This document shows positions 40,511 through 50,542 of a DNA stretch of 64,000 nt, one piece after another. The translations under genes were made by a program, and so were the position numbers. The notes beneath the pieces were generated by a model. It did no database searches, was not told where the DNA came from, and saw only the letters and a list, made by a program, of their open reading frames with translations. Within the stretch, counting starts at the first letter, position 1; each line of letters starts with the position of its first letter. The DNA is from Clostridiales bacterium 1_7_47FAA. Its GTDB lineage: Bacteria; Bacillota; Clostridia; Lachnospirales; Lachnospiraceae. The stretch spans positions 859,987-923,986 of the forward strand of contig DS990261.1 of the NCBI GenBank assembly GCA_000155435.1, in the 5' to 3' direction.

Positions 40511-40870
40511 ATGGATTTAAATACAATACTTACACTTCAGGAGGCTGGGGTGGATACAGAGGGCGCAGTGAGGCGGTTCAGCGGCAATTCAGGGCTTTAT
40601 GAGCGGTTCCTTAATAAGTTTTTATCCGACCCAACCTTTGGGATGGTGTCGGATGCATTTGCGGCAGGGGATGAGCAGAAGGCCCTGACAGCCACCCATA
40701 CCTTTAAGGGGCTGACGGCCAACCTGGGGCTTACAAAGCTTTATGATATTTCATCTGAGATGGTGAACCTGATAAGGGGCGGTGATTATGGGGCGGCGGC
40801 CGGGACTTTCCCTGACCTGAAAACCGCATATGATGAAATCTGCGGGATTCTGGAAAAAGGCTTTCTTTAA
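40511..40870 (+). CDS. Hpt domain phosphotransfer protein
   Basis: 119 residues, an all-helical Hpt domain with the phospho-accepting His in TATHTFKGLTANLGL (about residue 58). Hpt proteins relay phosphate between histidine kinases and receiver domains. It lies 59 bp before a receiver-containing cyclic-di-GMP protein, its probable partner. No kinase is encoded next to it. Ribosome site AGAAGGAGG. Confidence 0.88.
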   Translation: MDLNTILTLQEAGVDTEGAVRRFSGNSGLYERFLNKFLSDPTFGMVSDAFAAGDEQKALTATHTFKGLTANLGLTKLYDISSEMVNLIRGGDYGAAAGTFPDLKTAYDEICGILEKGFL

Positions 40871-40929
40871 AAATACTCCATGGAACGGAAGTGCGGATTC
40901 ACGGGGATCCGTAGAGAGGAAGAATTGAC

Positions 40930-43900
40930 ATGCGTCAGCGAGATACGATTCTGATAGTAGATGATATGGAGGTTAACCGGGTCATACTGAGCGGTTTGTT
41001 CCAGGAAGAATATCATCTGTTGGAAGCTGAGAACGGAGAACAGGCCCTTCTGCTTCTGAAGCAGTATCACAGCAATATAGCAATCATGCTGCTGGATGTG
41101 GTCATGCCTGTTATGGATGGATATCAGGTCATGAAGGAGATGGGGGGCAGCGGACTTCTGGGTGAGGTGCCGGTGGTGGTCATTACAGCAGATAACTCCC
41201 TGGAAGGGGAACTGCGCTCCTTTGACCTGGGCGCCTCGGACATCATTGTAAAGCCCTTTGAGCCACATGTAGTGAAGCGGCGTGTACATAATATCATTGA
41301 GCTTTACCTGCATAAGCATAACCTGGAGGACATGGTGGACCAGCAGGCCCATAAGCTGAAGGAATCCAATGACGTGCTGGTGGACGCCCTGTCCTCTGTC
41401 ATTGAGTACAGGAGCCTGGAATCGGGCCAGCACATAAAGCGGATCCGCCTTCTTACCAAGGTCCTTCTTCAGGAACTGGCCAAAAACTGTCCGGAATATG
41501 GACTGGACCAGCATAAGATTGAGGTGATTGCATCTGCCTCAGCCCTCCATGACATTGGCAAGATTGCCATTGAGGACCGCATCCTCAACAAGCCCGGGCG
41601 CCTGACCCCGGAGGAGTTCAATGTGATGAAGACCCATACCACCAAGGGATGCCAGATACTGGAAAGCCTGGGGCGGATGAGTGACAAGGAATATCTGCAG
41701 TATGCCTATAATATCTGCCGCTATCACCATGAACGGTGGGATGGAAAGGGATATCCGGAAGGACTCTGCGGGGATTCAATCCCGGTCTGCGCCCAGGCCG
41801 TGTCGGTGGTGGATGCATTTGACGCCCTGACTTCGGACCGGGTATATAAGAAGGCAATCCCTTACCAGCAGGCCGCCAATATGATCCTCAATGGGGAATG
41901 CGGCACATACTCCCCCAGGCTGATGGAATGCTTTAAGCCGGTGCTGCCGGTGCTGTCCGCCCTGTGCCAGAAGTATGCCGACGGCAATGTGCCCTTTGGG
42001 GACCCGCTTAACATGCAGGACCAGGAGCAGGCTGCGGTTGAGAACGGCATCAGCGCGCTTCAGTTGGAGCAGCTGAAATACCTGGCCATGCTGCGTTATG
42101 AGAATACGATGGTGGCCGAGGTGGATTTTTCTTCGGGAAGCTATCACCTGGTATATGCGCCCAATCTCCGGATTAAGCGCGCCTTTCAGGGAGAGCGCCT
42201 GGAGGATGCGGCAGAACGGTATATTTCCGAGATGGTCAAACCGGAAGACCGGGAGTACATGCAGATTGCATGGAAGGAGGAAATGCCCGGGTTCTTTGCG
42301 CAGGGACTGTTGAAACAGTCCTGGAAGCACCGTGTCAGGGAAGGGCTGGGCTGGTGCTGGTATGAGCTGACCATCCTCAGGATTGATACGGAGCATCCGC
42401 GCCAGAGAAAGGCCCTGCTTTTGTGGAAGGCCCTGGAGGAGGATTCGGCTGGGGAAGGGAAACAGGCTGTTCCTGAGGATAAAGATGACAGCCGGATCCT
42501 CCATCAGATATTAAAGGGGATTTCCCGTTACCGCAACGACCAGTGGTTTACCATCCTTGATATTGACGATGGATTCATGGGATATGGAAGGGATGCCATC
42601 CGCAGTAAGTTTAATGACCGCTATCTGGAAATCATCCATCCGGAGGACAGGGGACGTGTTAAGAAGGAACTGTTGGACCAGCTGAACAGGGGAAGTGAGT
42701 TTGAGCTGGAGCACAGGGTGATTGATGCGGATGGATGCATCAACTGGGTGCTGACCAAGGGCTGCCTGATGACGGACCGGTCGGGCCAGGAGTATCTTTA
42801 CAGCGTGGTCATTGATATCAACCAGACAAAACATGCCCAGGAGGAACTGCGCCTTGGCCTGGAGCGGTATAAAATCGTCATGGAACAGACCAACGATATC
42901 TTTTTTGAGTGGGATGTGGAAACAGATACGGTTGCCTATTCCTCTAACTGGAAGACAAAGTTCGGATACGATCCCATCTCAACCAGGGCATCGGAGCGTA
43001 TACCCAAGATATCCCATCTCCATCCGGAGGATATGGCCCCCTTTGGGGCATTCATTAAGGAAATGCGATCCGGCAGACGTTACGGGGAGCTGGAGTTCAA
43101 GGTATCGGATTCCAGGGGCCGCTACCAGTGGTGCAAGCTCAGGGCAACCATGCAGTTTGATGACCAGGGAAGGCCGTGCAAGGCAATCGGGATTGTGATA
43201 GATATCAATGACGAGAAAATGGCGGCCCAGGAACTGAAGGCCAGGGCTGAACGGGATACCCTTACCAAGCTGTACAATAAGGCCTCTGCCCGCCAAAGGA
43301 TTGAATACATGCTGGTGAACCGGGAAGAGGGGGAAGGGCTTGCCCTGTTCATCATTGACATTGATAACTTTAAGCTGGTCAATGATATGTACGGCCATAT
43401 GTTCGGCGATGCCGTGCTTACCAAAATCGCGGCCCAGCTCTCCCGTCTGTTCAGAAGCAGCGATATTGTATCGCGTATCGGCGGGGATGAGTTCATGGCC
43501 CTGCTCCAGGGCGTGCTGAACGGGGACCAGGTGCGGGTGGTTGCGGACCGTATCCTGGAATGCTTTGACCGGGTCCTGGAGGAACTGCCCAAGGAATGCA
43601 GTATTACATGCAGCACGGGAATTGCAGTGTGCCCGGAAGATGGGGAGGATTTCCAGACCCTGTTCCAGAAAGCGGATGTGGCCCTGTACCATGCAAAGGC
43701 CTGCGGCAAAAAACAATACCAGATTTATGAACAGTCCATGGAGAATAAGGCATATGGCCAGAATGCCCCAAGACAGACAGCTGCCAACACGACCATCGAA
43801 TCGGAGGAAGGCAGTGAAGTAGTGTTGAACGACCTCCTTCCACGGGCCTTTAATATCTTCAGCAAGGCGGTGCAGCTGGACCGGGCGGTTGAGAATGTGC

Positions 43901-44694
43901 TGGAGCTGCTGGGGGAACGCCTCCAGGTAAGCCGTGCCTATATATTTGAGAATTCAGAAGACGGCCGGTCCTACAGCAATACATTTGAATGGTGCAGGGA
44001 GGGAATCAAGTCCCAGAAGGATATGCTCCAGGACATGCCATACGCCGGTCTGAGCGTGGATTATAAAAGCTTTTTCAACGAGAGGGGCATCCTCTACTGT
44101 GATGACATAAACAAGCTCCCGAAGGATATAAGGGAGAATCTGGCCAGCCAGGGAATCCAGTCCATGCTCCAGTGCGCAATCAAGGATAATGGTGAATTTA
44201 AGGGCTGGGTGGGTTTTGACGACTGTACGTCCAAATGCATGTGGACCATCAGCCAGATAGAGGTCCTGTCATTTATCTCCGAACTGCTGTCCCTGTTCCT
44301 TCTAAAGCGCAGGGCCCAGGACAATGCCATGGAGCTGGCGGAGGATCTGCGCACGGTGCTGGACCACCAGAATTCATGGATATATGTGGTGGATGCAGAG
44401 ACAAGGGAGCTTCTCTACATCAATGAGAAGACCCACGGGATTGCCCCGGATTCCAGGGTGGGGATGCGCTGCCATGAAGCGTTTTTCTGCAGAAATGAGC
44501 CTTGTATCAAATGTCCGATGAATGATATTAGACAGAAAATCAACTGTACGCTGGAGGTATATAACCCAATCCTTAAGGTATGGTCGCTGGCGGATGCCTC
44601 CCTGATCCGCTGGGGAAAGCGGGACGCCTGCCTTCTTGCATGCCATGATATCACCAAGTATAAGGAAGGCCGGGAGGAAATAACAAAGAATTAA
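40930..44694 (+). CDS. REC/HD-GYP/PAS/GGDEF cyclic-di-GMP protein (1254 aa)
   Basis: Domains in order: receiver (residues about 5-120, phospho-Asp in MLLDVVMPVMDGYQV, then KPFE), HD-GYP phosphodiesterase (about 150-345; HDIGK near 207, HHERWDGKGYP near 265), PAS-like segment (about 385-480), two PAS/PAC domains (about 520-640 and 640-765), GGDEF (about 770-930, intact GGDEF near 851, with the RxxD product-inhibition site RSSD five residues before), a GAF-like domain (about 965-1120) and a final PAS (about 1135-1250). It can in principle both make and break cyclic di-GMP. No membrane segment, so cytosolic. Probably phosphorylated by the upstream Hpt protein. Confidence 0.92.
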   Translation: MRQRDTILIVDDMEVNRVILSGLFQEEYHLLEAENGEQALLLLKQYHSNIAIMLLDVVMPVMDGYQVMKEMGGSGLLGEVPVVVITADNSLEGELRSFDLGASDIIVKPFEPHVVKRRVHNIIELYLHKHNLEDMVDQQAHKLKESNDVLVDALSSVIEYRSLESGQHIKRIRLLTKVLLQELAKNCPEYGLDQHKIEVIASASALHDIGKIAIEDRILNKPGRLTPEEFNVMKTHTTKGCQILESLGRMSDKEYLQYAYNICRYHHERWDGKGYPEGLCGDSIPVCAQAVSVVDAFDALTSDRVYKKAIPYQQAANMILNGECGTYSPRLMECFKPVLPVLSALCQKYADGNVPFGDPLNMQDQEQAAVENGISALQLEQLKYLAMLRYENTMVAEVDFSSGSYHLVYAPNLRIKRAFQGERLEDAAERYISEMVKPEDREYMQIAWKEEMPGFFAQGLLKQSWKHRVREGLGWCWYELTILRIDTEHPRQRKALLLWKALEEDSAGEGKQAVPEDKDDSRILHQILKGISRYRNDQWFTILDIDDGFMGYGRDAIRSKFNDRYLEIIHPEDRGRVKKELLDQLNRGSEFELEHRVIDADGCINWVLTKGCLMTDRSGQEYLYSVVIDINQTKHAQEELRLGLERYKIVMEQTNDIFFEWDVETDTVAYSSNWKTKFGYDPISTRASERIPKISHLHPEDMAPFGAFIKEMRSGRRYGELEFKVSDSRGRYQWCKLRATMQFDDQGRPCKAIGIVIDINDEKMAAQELKARAERDTLTKLYNKASARQRIEYMLVNREEGEGLALFIIDIDNFKLVNDMYGHMFGDAVLTKIAAQLSRLFRSSDIVSRIGGDEFMALLQGVLNGDQVRVVADRILECFDRVLEELPKECSITCSTGIAVCPEDGEDFQTLFQKADVALYHAKACGKKQYQIYEQSMENKAYGQNAPRQTAANTTIESEEGSEVVLNDLLPRAFNIFSKAVQLDRAVENVLELLGERLQVSRAYIFENSEDGRSYSNTFEWCREGIKSQKDMLQDMPYAGLSVDYKSFFNERGILYCDDINKLPKDIRENLASQGIQSMLQCAIKDNGEFKGWVGFDDCTSKCMWTISQIEVLSFISELLSLFLLKRRAQDNAMELAEDLRTVLDHQNSWIYVVDAETRELLYINEKTHGIAPDSRVGMRCHEAFFCRNEPCIKCPMNDIRQKINCTLEVYNPILKVWSLADASLIRWGKRDACLLACHDITKYKEGREEITKN

Positions 44695-44776
44695 GATTTT
44701 CAGGGGCACATATGGAAGGAACGGAATATCCTGATTATAAAGAAACAGGTGCCGTCTGGTATCAATAGCCGGATAC

Positions 44777-44812
44777 CCTCAGTGTACCGGGGCCAACCCC
44801 TGTGCACTGGGG
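44777..44812 (+). other. long hairpin downstream of the c-di-GMP gene
   Basis: Sixteen bases at 44777-44792 pair with 44797-44812 around loop CCAA (two wobble pairs, one mismatch). No T-run follows, so termination is uncertain; it may stabilise the 3' end. Confidence 0.5.
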
Positions 44813-44860
44813 GTATTGTATCCCTGGTCCACATCCGGCGGCGCCAAGAGGAGTTACCAT

Positions 44861-45817
44861 ATGAAACGTTGCGTACCGTTAGAACCGGCAGCGGAAGCTG
44901 TCTGCGAGGCCAATTCCAAACCGCCCCTTATATTTGAACTTCCCCCTGCCCAGGGAAGGATGGCATTAGAAACGGCCCAGGACAGTCCGGTGTACAAATA
45001 TCCTGCCCAGGTAAGCCGGGTCAGTGTCAATACCGGAAGATGGGGGACGATACCGGTTTACCTGGTGAATCCGGGCAATACGCCGGCGTTGTCCAATGTC
45101 ATTTTCTTCATCCACGGCGCCGGCTGGGTGTTCGGCAGCTATCATACCCATGAGAAGCTGGTGCGGGAGCTGGCGTCCAGGACCGGTTCCCTGCTTATCT
45201 TCCCGGAATACAGCCGTTCCCCGGAGGCACGTTACCCTGTGGCCATTGAGCAGTGCTACAGCGTGCTGTGCATGGTGCCGGAATTGGTCCGGTCCATGGG
45301 CTTTACCGCTAATCCGGGAACACTGACCGTGGCCGGGGACAGCGTGGGAGGCAATATGGCCACGGTGATGACAATCATGGCAAAGTACAGGAAAGGGCCT
45401 GCCATCCATAAGCAGCTGCTGTATTATCCTGTGGCCAATGCCTGTTTTGACACATGTACCTACCGTGAATTCGCGGAAGGATATTATCTGTACCGGGCCG
45501 GGATGGAGTGGTTCTGGAACCAGTATACCATGTGCCAGAAGGACAGGAACCAGATAACAGCATCCCCGCTCAGGGCTGTAAGGGACCAGTTAAAGGGGCT
45601 TCCTCCTGCCATGATCCTCAATGGGGAAGCCGATGTGCTCCGGGATGAAGGCGAGGCCTATGCCAGGCGCCTGAGGGAAGCCGGGGTGGATGTGACCGCC
45701 ATCCGCTTCCAGGCCATCATCCATGATTTTGTCATGCTCAATTCCCTGGACCAGACCAGGGCGTGCAGGGCTGCGATGGATGTTTCCACGGAGTGGATAA
45801 ACCGGAAAAGCAGATAA
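44861..45817 (+). CDS. alpha/beta hydrolase, HSL/esterase family
   Basis: 318 residues from ATG 44861 behind AAGAGGAG. The oxyanion motif FFIHGAGWVFGS (HGGGW type, about residue 80), nucleophile elbow VAGDSVGGNMA (about residue 150), acid in NGEADVLRDEGEAY (about residue 255) and His in IIHDFVMLNS (about residue 287) form the hormone-sensitive-lipase-type esterase. No signal peptide; cytosolic. Substrate unknown. The longer frame from 44816 has no ribosome site. Confidence 0.9.
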   Translation: MKRCVPLEPAAEAVCEANSKPPLIFELPPAQGRMALETAQDSPVYKYPAQVSRVSVNTGRWGTIPVYLVNPGNTPALSNVIFFIHGAGWVFGSYHTHEKLVRELASRTGSLLIFPEYSRSPEARYPVAIEQCYSVLCMVPELVRSMGFTANPGTLTVAGDSVGGNMATVMTIMAKYRKGPAIHKQLLYYPVANACFDTCTYREFAEGYYLYRAGMEWFWNQYTMCQKDRNQITASPLRAVRDQLKGLPPAMILNGEADVLRDEGEAYARRLREAGVDVTAIRFQAIIHDFVMLNSLDQTRACRAAMDVSTEWINRKSR

Positions 45818-45853
45818 CAGCGGCCCCTGTTTTTCGGGTAAAAAGGAAACATC

Positions 45854-45882
45854 TTGAAATTAACCTGCTTATATTCTATACT
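45854..45882 (+). promoter_or_regulatory. promoter of the YesN/YesM-like operon
   Basis: TTGAAA (45854-45859), 17-bp spacer, TATACT (45877-45882), 90 bp before the response regulator gene. Confidence 0.75.
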
Positions 45883-45972
45883 AAGTAACAACAAACAGTC
45901 GGACCGTACATACCCTGGCAGCAGGAAAATGGGATGTACGGGACTGAATTGCATAAGAGGGGCGGGCAGGTT

Positions 45973-47601
45973 ATGATAAAGGTATTTCTTGTGGAAGATG
46001 AGGTTGTCATGCGCAATGGCATCAAGAACAACATTCCGTGGGAAAAGGAGGGCCTCATGTTCGCAGGTGAGGCAAGCGACGGGGAACTGGCGTATCCCAT
46101 GATAAAGAAAGCGCAGCCGGACATCCTGATTACGGATATCCGCATGCCGTTCATGGACGGACTGGAGCTTTCAGAGCTGGTGAAAAAGGAATTCCCCAAA
46201 ATCAAGATCATCATCCTCAGCGGTTATAATGAGTTTGACTATGCAAAACAGGCCATCCACATCGGGGTCACGGATTACCTCTTAAAGCCCATTACCGCGT
46301 CCAAACTGCTGGAGGCAGTGAAAAAAGTGGCGGATGTGATTGAGAAAGAGAGGGAAGAGGAGGGGATGCTGGAGCGCTACCGCCTGGAGATGGCGGAGAA
46401 CACGGTGCTGGAGCGCCAGCGCCTGTTCAAGGATCTGGTGACCAGCAGGATTAACTTTAAGGAGGCCTTTGAACGGGGGGAGGAGCTGGGCCTGGAGCTG
46501 TCGGCCTCCTTTTACCAGCTCATGCTTTTTAAGCTGATTCCTTCCGGCCCTTCCAGCATATGGTCCGACATGGTGGTTTCCTGCCAGGAGGCCATTGAGG
46601 AACATATGGAGGGAAGGTCCCACATCCTTGTATTTGACCGGGGGGACGAGGGCTGGGCCTTTATCCTGACCGGTGAGTCCGAGCAGGAGGTGGGGCGCAG
46701 GATGAAGGAATGCGCGGTCCGTCTGGGGGAACTGGTGCATACATACAGGGACATACAGTATTTTGGCAGTATCGGGAGCTGTGTCAACCGGCTGGGGGAT
46801 CTCCAGCAGTCCTACCAGCAGGCCAGCCAGGCATTTGCCTGCCGCTTTTTCTCGGAAATGAACCAGGTGGTGGATTACAGCCAGATGGAGCAGATGTTTT
46901 CCGCCACAGGGGAACCCATTGACATCCATTCGGTGGACGGCTCCAAAGTAAACCGGAAGACCCTGGAGAATTTCCTGAAACAGGGGACATCAGAGGAAGC
47001 CAGGGGCTTTGTGGAGGAATATTTCCAGAATGTGGGTGAGAAGAATTACCAGTCCTTCATGTTCCGCCAGTATATCATCATGGACTGCTATCTGTGCGTG
47101 CGCACCTTCCTGGAGGAACTGGGAATGGATATGTTAAAGCTTCCCGAGGGAGTGGCTGACATGGATATGGTGCTGAAGGAAAGCCACTCCATTACGGCCT
47201 TAAAGGAGAGCCTGATCCGTCTGTTTGAGGGGACCATGCTCCTTCGGGACAGCCAGACAGCCAGCAAATACAGCCAGGTGCTGGAGGAGGCCAGGGCGTT
47301 CATCCGTGAGAACTATGCCAAGGAGGAGATTTCCCTTAACACGGTGGCTGCCAGGGTGAACATCAGTCCCAGCTATTTCAGCTCCATATTCAGCCAGGAG
47401 ATGGGCGTGACCTTTGTGGAATACCTGACCGGCGTCAGGATGGAGCGGGCCAAGGAACTGCTCATGTGCTCCAACATGAAAACCACTGAAATCGGCTATG
47501 AAGTCGGGTATAAGGATTCCCACTATTTCGGATATCTGTTTAAGAAGACAGTGGGATGCACGCCAAAAGAGTACCGGGCAGGAAGCAGGGAGCGCTTATG
47601 A
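45973..47601 (+). CDS. YesN-type response regulator (AraC output)
   Basis: 542 residues from ATG 45973 (MIKVFLVEDEVVMRNGIKNN). Receiver domain (residues 1-120; phospho-Asp in DILITDIRMPFMDG, KPITAS at the end), a middle helical domain, and a C-terminal AraC domain (ARAFIRENYAKEEISLNTVA, YFSSIFSQEMGVTFVEYLTG, EIGYEVGYKDSHYFGYLFKK). It is the transcription factor of a two-component system that in Firmicutes controls the neighbouring sugar transporter. It ends in a four-base overlap with the kinase. Confidence 0.93.
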   Translation: MIKVFLVEDEVVMRNGIKNNIPWEKEGLMFAGEASDGELAYPMIKKAQPDILITDIRMPFMDGLELSELVKKEFPKIKIIILSGYNEFDYAKQAIHIGVTDYLLKPITASKLLEAVKKVADVIEKEREEEGMLERYRLEMAENTVLERQRLFKDLVTSRINFKEAFERGEELGLELSASFYQLMLFKLIPSGPSSIWSDMVVSCQEAIEEHMEGRSHILVFDRGDEGWAFILTGESEQEVGRRMKECAVRLGELVHTYRDIQYFGSIGSCVNRLGDLQQSYQQASQAFACRFFSEMNQVVDYSQMEQMFSATGEPIDIHSVDGSKVNRKTLENFLKQGTSEEARGFVEEYFQNVGEKNYQSFMFRQYIIMDCYLCVRTFLEELGMDMLKLPEGVADMDMVLKESHSITALKESLIRLFEGTMLLRDSQTASKYSQVLEEARAFIRENYAKEEISLNTVAARVNISPSYFSSIFSQEMGVTFVEYLTGVRMERAKELLMCSNMKTTEIGYEVGYKDSHYFGYLFKKTVGCTPKEYRAGSRERL

Positions 47602-49139
47602 GGGCGCCCGGACAGTTCCGGGAAAGGGAAAAACGGCTTTTAGACCGCCTTCCCCTGGAAAAAAGGCTGAACACCATGACATTCATCATCATCATCCCGC
47701 TGACCGTGCTGGTCATCTATCTTATGGCCACTGTGGTGAAGTTCTGCAATGCCTATAACCAGAGCATTGTCAACATCACGGATGTGAATAACAGCATGGC
47801 GTATTTCCGGGAAGACCTGGACTACACCATGTACCGGATTGCAATCGGCACCATGACCTACCAGGATATCCATGATATGCCTGAGGAGGACAGGCCATAT
47901 GGATGGGAACAGATAAAGGATCCCCATGAGATGATTAATTCCACCAGGAAGGTGTACCGCCAGCTCTTAAAGCGGACCACGGATGATGGGAACCGGCGCA
48001 GGATTACCTGGATCATCCACTGCCTGGACCAGCTGGAGGACAGGGTCAATGAGATAGAGGACAACCTTCCCTACGGCGGCTATGATAAGAACATGCAGCT
48101 TCTGGACATGGGAGTCTATATGCTGACAGAGGATATCGCGGAACAGAGCCAGGAATACATCTACTATGAGACGCTTCATGTGCAGGAAATCCAGCGGCAG
48201 CTGGAACGCCAGGAACGCACGGCCATGGTGGTAAGCCTGAGCCTTCTGGGGATGATCCTGGGCCTGGGCCTGATCCTCAGCCGCAGGATAACAAAGAGCG
48301 TCACGGAGCCAATCCAGAAATTATGCAATGAGACGGAACGGGTGGCGCGTGGGGACTTTACCTCTGGTCCTAAGATTGAATCAGGGGATGAACTGGCTAT
48401 CCTCACCGGAAGCTTTGACCATATGAAAGGGGAAATCGGCCGCCTGATTGAGGATATACGCCAGGAGCAGAACCAGCGCAGGGTCATGGAGCTGCAGCTG
48501 TTGCAGGAGCAGATCAATCCGCATTTCCTCTACAACACCCTGGACACCATTGTATGGCTGGCAGAGGGAGGGCAGAACCGGGAGGTGGTGGACATGGTTA
48601 CCTCCCTGTCCGAATTCTTCAGGACCACCTTAAGCGGGGGCAAGGATTTCATAACCATCAAGGAGGAGATGGGCCATATTGAGAGCTACCTGCAGATTCA
48701 GAAAATCCGCTACCAGGATATCCTGGATTATGAAGTGACGCTGGATGAATCCCTGGAAGAGTACCGCATACTCAAGCTTACCCTGCAGCCTCTTGTGGAA
48801 AATGCCCTCTACCATGGCATTAAGAACAAGCGGGGCAGGGGCCATATCTGGGTCCGGGGATATGCCAGGGACGACATGGCTGTCTTCGAGATCCGGGACG
48901 ATGGGGCCGGGATGACGCAGGAGGAAATGGAGGCGGTGCAGCGCAAGCTTAAGGGCGGGGACCGGCCTTCGGACAGGAACGGATCAGCCTCCAAGGGCGG
49001 GTTCGGGCTGTTCAATGTGGCGGAACGGCTGAGGCTTAACTATGGAGGGCGGTGCAGCCTGGAATTCCACAGCGTCCAGGGAGAGGGGACCACTGCGCTG
49101 GTATGCATCCCTCTGGACATGGAATATGAGGCTGTTTAA
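47598..49139 (+). CDS. YesM-type sensor histidine kinase
   Basis: 513 residues from ATG 47598. Two membrane helices (TFIIIIPLTVLVIYLMATVV, about residues 27-48, and VVSLSLLGMILGLGLILSRR, about 205-225) flank an external sensor domain; HAMP follows (TEPIQKLCNETERVARGDFT). His_kinase family core with phospho-His in LLQEQINPHFLYNTLDTIVW (about residue 310) and a C-terminal HATPase with RDDGAGM and GGFGLFNVAERL. Coupled to the regulator by ATGA. It probably senses a sugar or its binding protein. Confidence 0.93.
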   Translation: MRAPGQFREREKRLLDRLPLEKRLNTMTFIIIIPLTVLVIYLMATVVKFCNAYNQSIVNITDVNNSMAYFREDLDYTMYRIAIGTMTYQDIHDMPEEDRPYGWEQIKDPHEMINSTRKVYRQLLKRTTDDGNRRRITWIIHCLDQLEDRVNEIEDNLPYGGYDKNMQLLDMGVYMLTEDIAEQSQEYIYYETLHVQEIQRQLERQERTAMVVSLSLLGMILGLGLILSRRITKSVTEPIQKLCNETERVARGDFTSGPKIESGDELAILTGSFDHMKGEIGRLIEDIRQEQNQRRVMELQLLQEQINPHFLYNTLDTIVWLAEGGQNREVVDMVTSLSEFFRTTLSGGKDFITIKEEMGHIESYLQIQKIRYQDILDYEVTLDESLEEYRILKLTLQPLVENALYHGIKNKRGRGHIWVRGYARDDMAVFEIRDDGAGMTQEEMEAVQRKLKGGDRPSDRNGSASKGGFGLFNVAERLRLNYGGRCSLEFHSVQGEGTTALVCIPLDMEYEAV

Positions 49140-49215
49140 AAAATTCCCCCTTTTTTCGTAAAAAAACACCCGGAAGTATGAACAAACTGTGAAAATTCGA
49201 AAAATCGTGTACAAA

Positions 49216-49240
49216 ACAACGGAGAAATTCCGTTGTTTTT
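49216..49240 (+). terminator. terminator after the kinase gene
   Basis: ACAACGGA (49216-49223), loop GAAAT, TCCGTTGT (49229-49236), followed by TTTTGTTATTT. It separates the two-component operon from the transporter genes, which implies a separate promoter or read-through. Confidence 0.82.
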
Positions 49241-49314
49241 GTTATTTACAACTGGTATCATATAACCATCAACAAGGGGAAACAAAACATCAAATCTAAG
49301 GAGGTTTACGTATT

Positions 49315-50412
49315 ATGAGGAAGAAAACATTAAGTGTTGTATTAGGTGCAGCAATGGCAGCGTCCCTGCTTTCAGGGTGCGGCGGAGGAAGCAAACCAGC
49401 TGACGCAACAACAGCGGCTCCCGCAGCAGAGACAACCGCAGCTCCTGCAGCTGACACAACAGCGGCTCCTGAGGCTGACACAGAGGCTCCCGCAGCTGAG
49501 GCGGCATCTTCAGATGACCTGATCGTGGTTGGATATGCCCAGGTCGGAGCTGAGTCTGACTGGAGGACAGCAAACACAGAGTCCTTTAAATCCACATTTA
49601 CGGAAGCAAACGGATATAAGCTGATTTTCGATGATGCACAGCAGAAACAGGAGAATCAGATTAAGGCCATCAGAAGCTTCATTCAGCAGGACGTTGATTA
49701 CATCGTGGTAGCACCTGTGGTTGAGACCGGATGGGAAGCAGTCCTTCAGGAAGCACAGGAAGCTGGGATCCCGGTCATCCTGTCCGACCGTATGATGGAC
49801 GTGGATGAAAGCTTATATGAGTGCTGGGTTGGCGGCAACTTCATCAAGGAAGGTGAGGACGCGGGCAACTGGCTGGCTAAGTACTTAGAGGACCAGGGCA
49901 GGGGCGATGAGGAAATCAACATCGTAACCCTTCAGGGAACCATCGGCGCATCCGCACAGGTTGGCCGTACGGACGGTTTTGCAAACATCCTTGCACAGCA
50001 CAGCAACTGGAAGATGTTAGATAAGCAGACCGGTGAGTTCACACAGGCCAAGGGCCAGGAAGTCATGGAATCCTTCTTAAAATCCTATGACGATATCGAT
50101 GTGGTAGTGGCTGAGAACGATAACATGGCATTCGGCGCAATTGATGCAATCAAGGCAGCAGGCAAGACCTGCGGACCTGATGGTGACATCATCATCTTCT
50201 CCTTCGACGCAGTTAAGGCGGCATTTGACGCAATGATAGCAGGCGACTTAAACGCAGCATTTGAGTGTAACCCACTTCACGGACCACGTGTGGATGAAAT
50301 CATCAAGAAGCTGGAAAAAGGCGAGACCGTTGAGAAAATCCAGTATGTAGACGAGGCTTACTTCGATACATCCATGGATCTGGAAGCCATCAAGGCTGAG
50401 CGTGCTTATTAA
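49315..50412 (+). CDS. sugar ABC transporter substrate-binding lipoprotein (YtfQ-like)
   Basis: 365 residues with lipoprotein signal (AMAASLLSGCGGG, lipobox Cys near residue 22), an Ala/Thr/Pro linker, then a type I periplasmic-binding fold: VVGYAQVGAESDWRTANTES, DDAQQKQENQIKAIRSFIQQ, VAPVVETGWEAVLQEAQEAG. These segments are close to E. coli YtfQ, which binds galactofuranose. Here, beside an arabinose operon, a pentose or arabinofuranose ligand is possible (inference). Ribosome site AAGGAGG. First gene of the binding protein-ATPase-permease-permease set. Confidence 0.92.
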   Translation: MRKKTLSVVLGAAMAASLLSGCGGGSKPADATTAAPAAETTAAPAADTTAAPEADTEAPAAEAASSDDLIVVGYAQVGAESDWRTANTESFKSTFTEANGYKLIFDDAQQKQENQIKAIRSFIQQDVDYIVVAPVVETGWEAVLQEAQEAGIPVILSDRMMDVDESLYECWVGGNFIKEGEDAGNWLAKYLEDQGRGDEEINIVTLQGTIGASAQVGRTDGFANILAQHSNWKMLDKQTGEFTQAKGQEVMESFLKSYDDIDVVVAENDNMAFGAIDAIKAAGKTCGPDGDIIIFSFDAVKAAFDAMIAGDLNAAFECNPLHGPRVDEIIKKLEKGETVEKIQYVDEAYFDTSMDLEAIKAERAY

Positions 50413-50434
50413 TAGCCATTAGAGGAAAGGCGGT

Positions 50435-50466
50435 GGGGAGAGTCGTTTCACGGCTCTCCCCCTTTT
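50435..50466 (+). terminator. partial terminator/attenuator in the transporter operon
   Basis: GGGGAGAGTCG (50435-50445), loop TTTCA, CGGCTCTCCCC (50451-50461), then CTTTT. Between binding protein and ATPase genes such hairpins give more binding protein than membrane components. Confidence 0.75.
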
Positions 50467-50542
50467 AGGGCCTGGCAGCCAGGCAGACAGCAAAAACATG
50501 CCCTGTGGATGGGGCGGAAAACGGTAGAAAGGCGGAAATCGC

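Noticed and set aside
49201-49216. Possible AraR box before the sugar-binding protein gene
   Set aside because: Only the right half-site GTACAAA matches; the left half has almost no agreement with the operator consensus.
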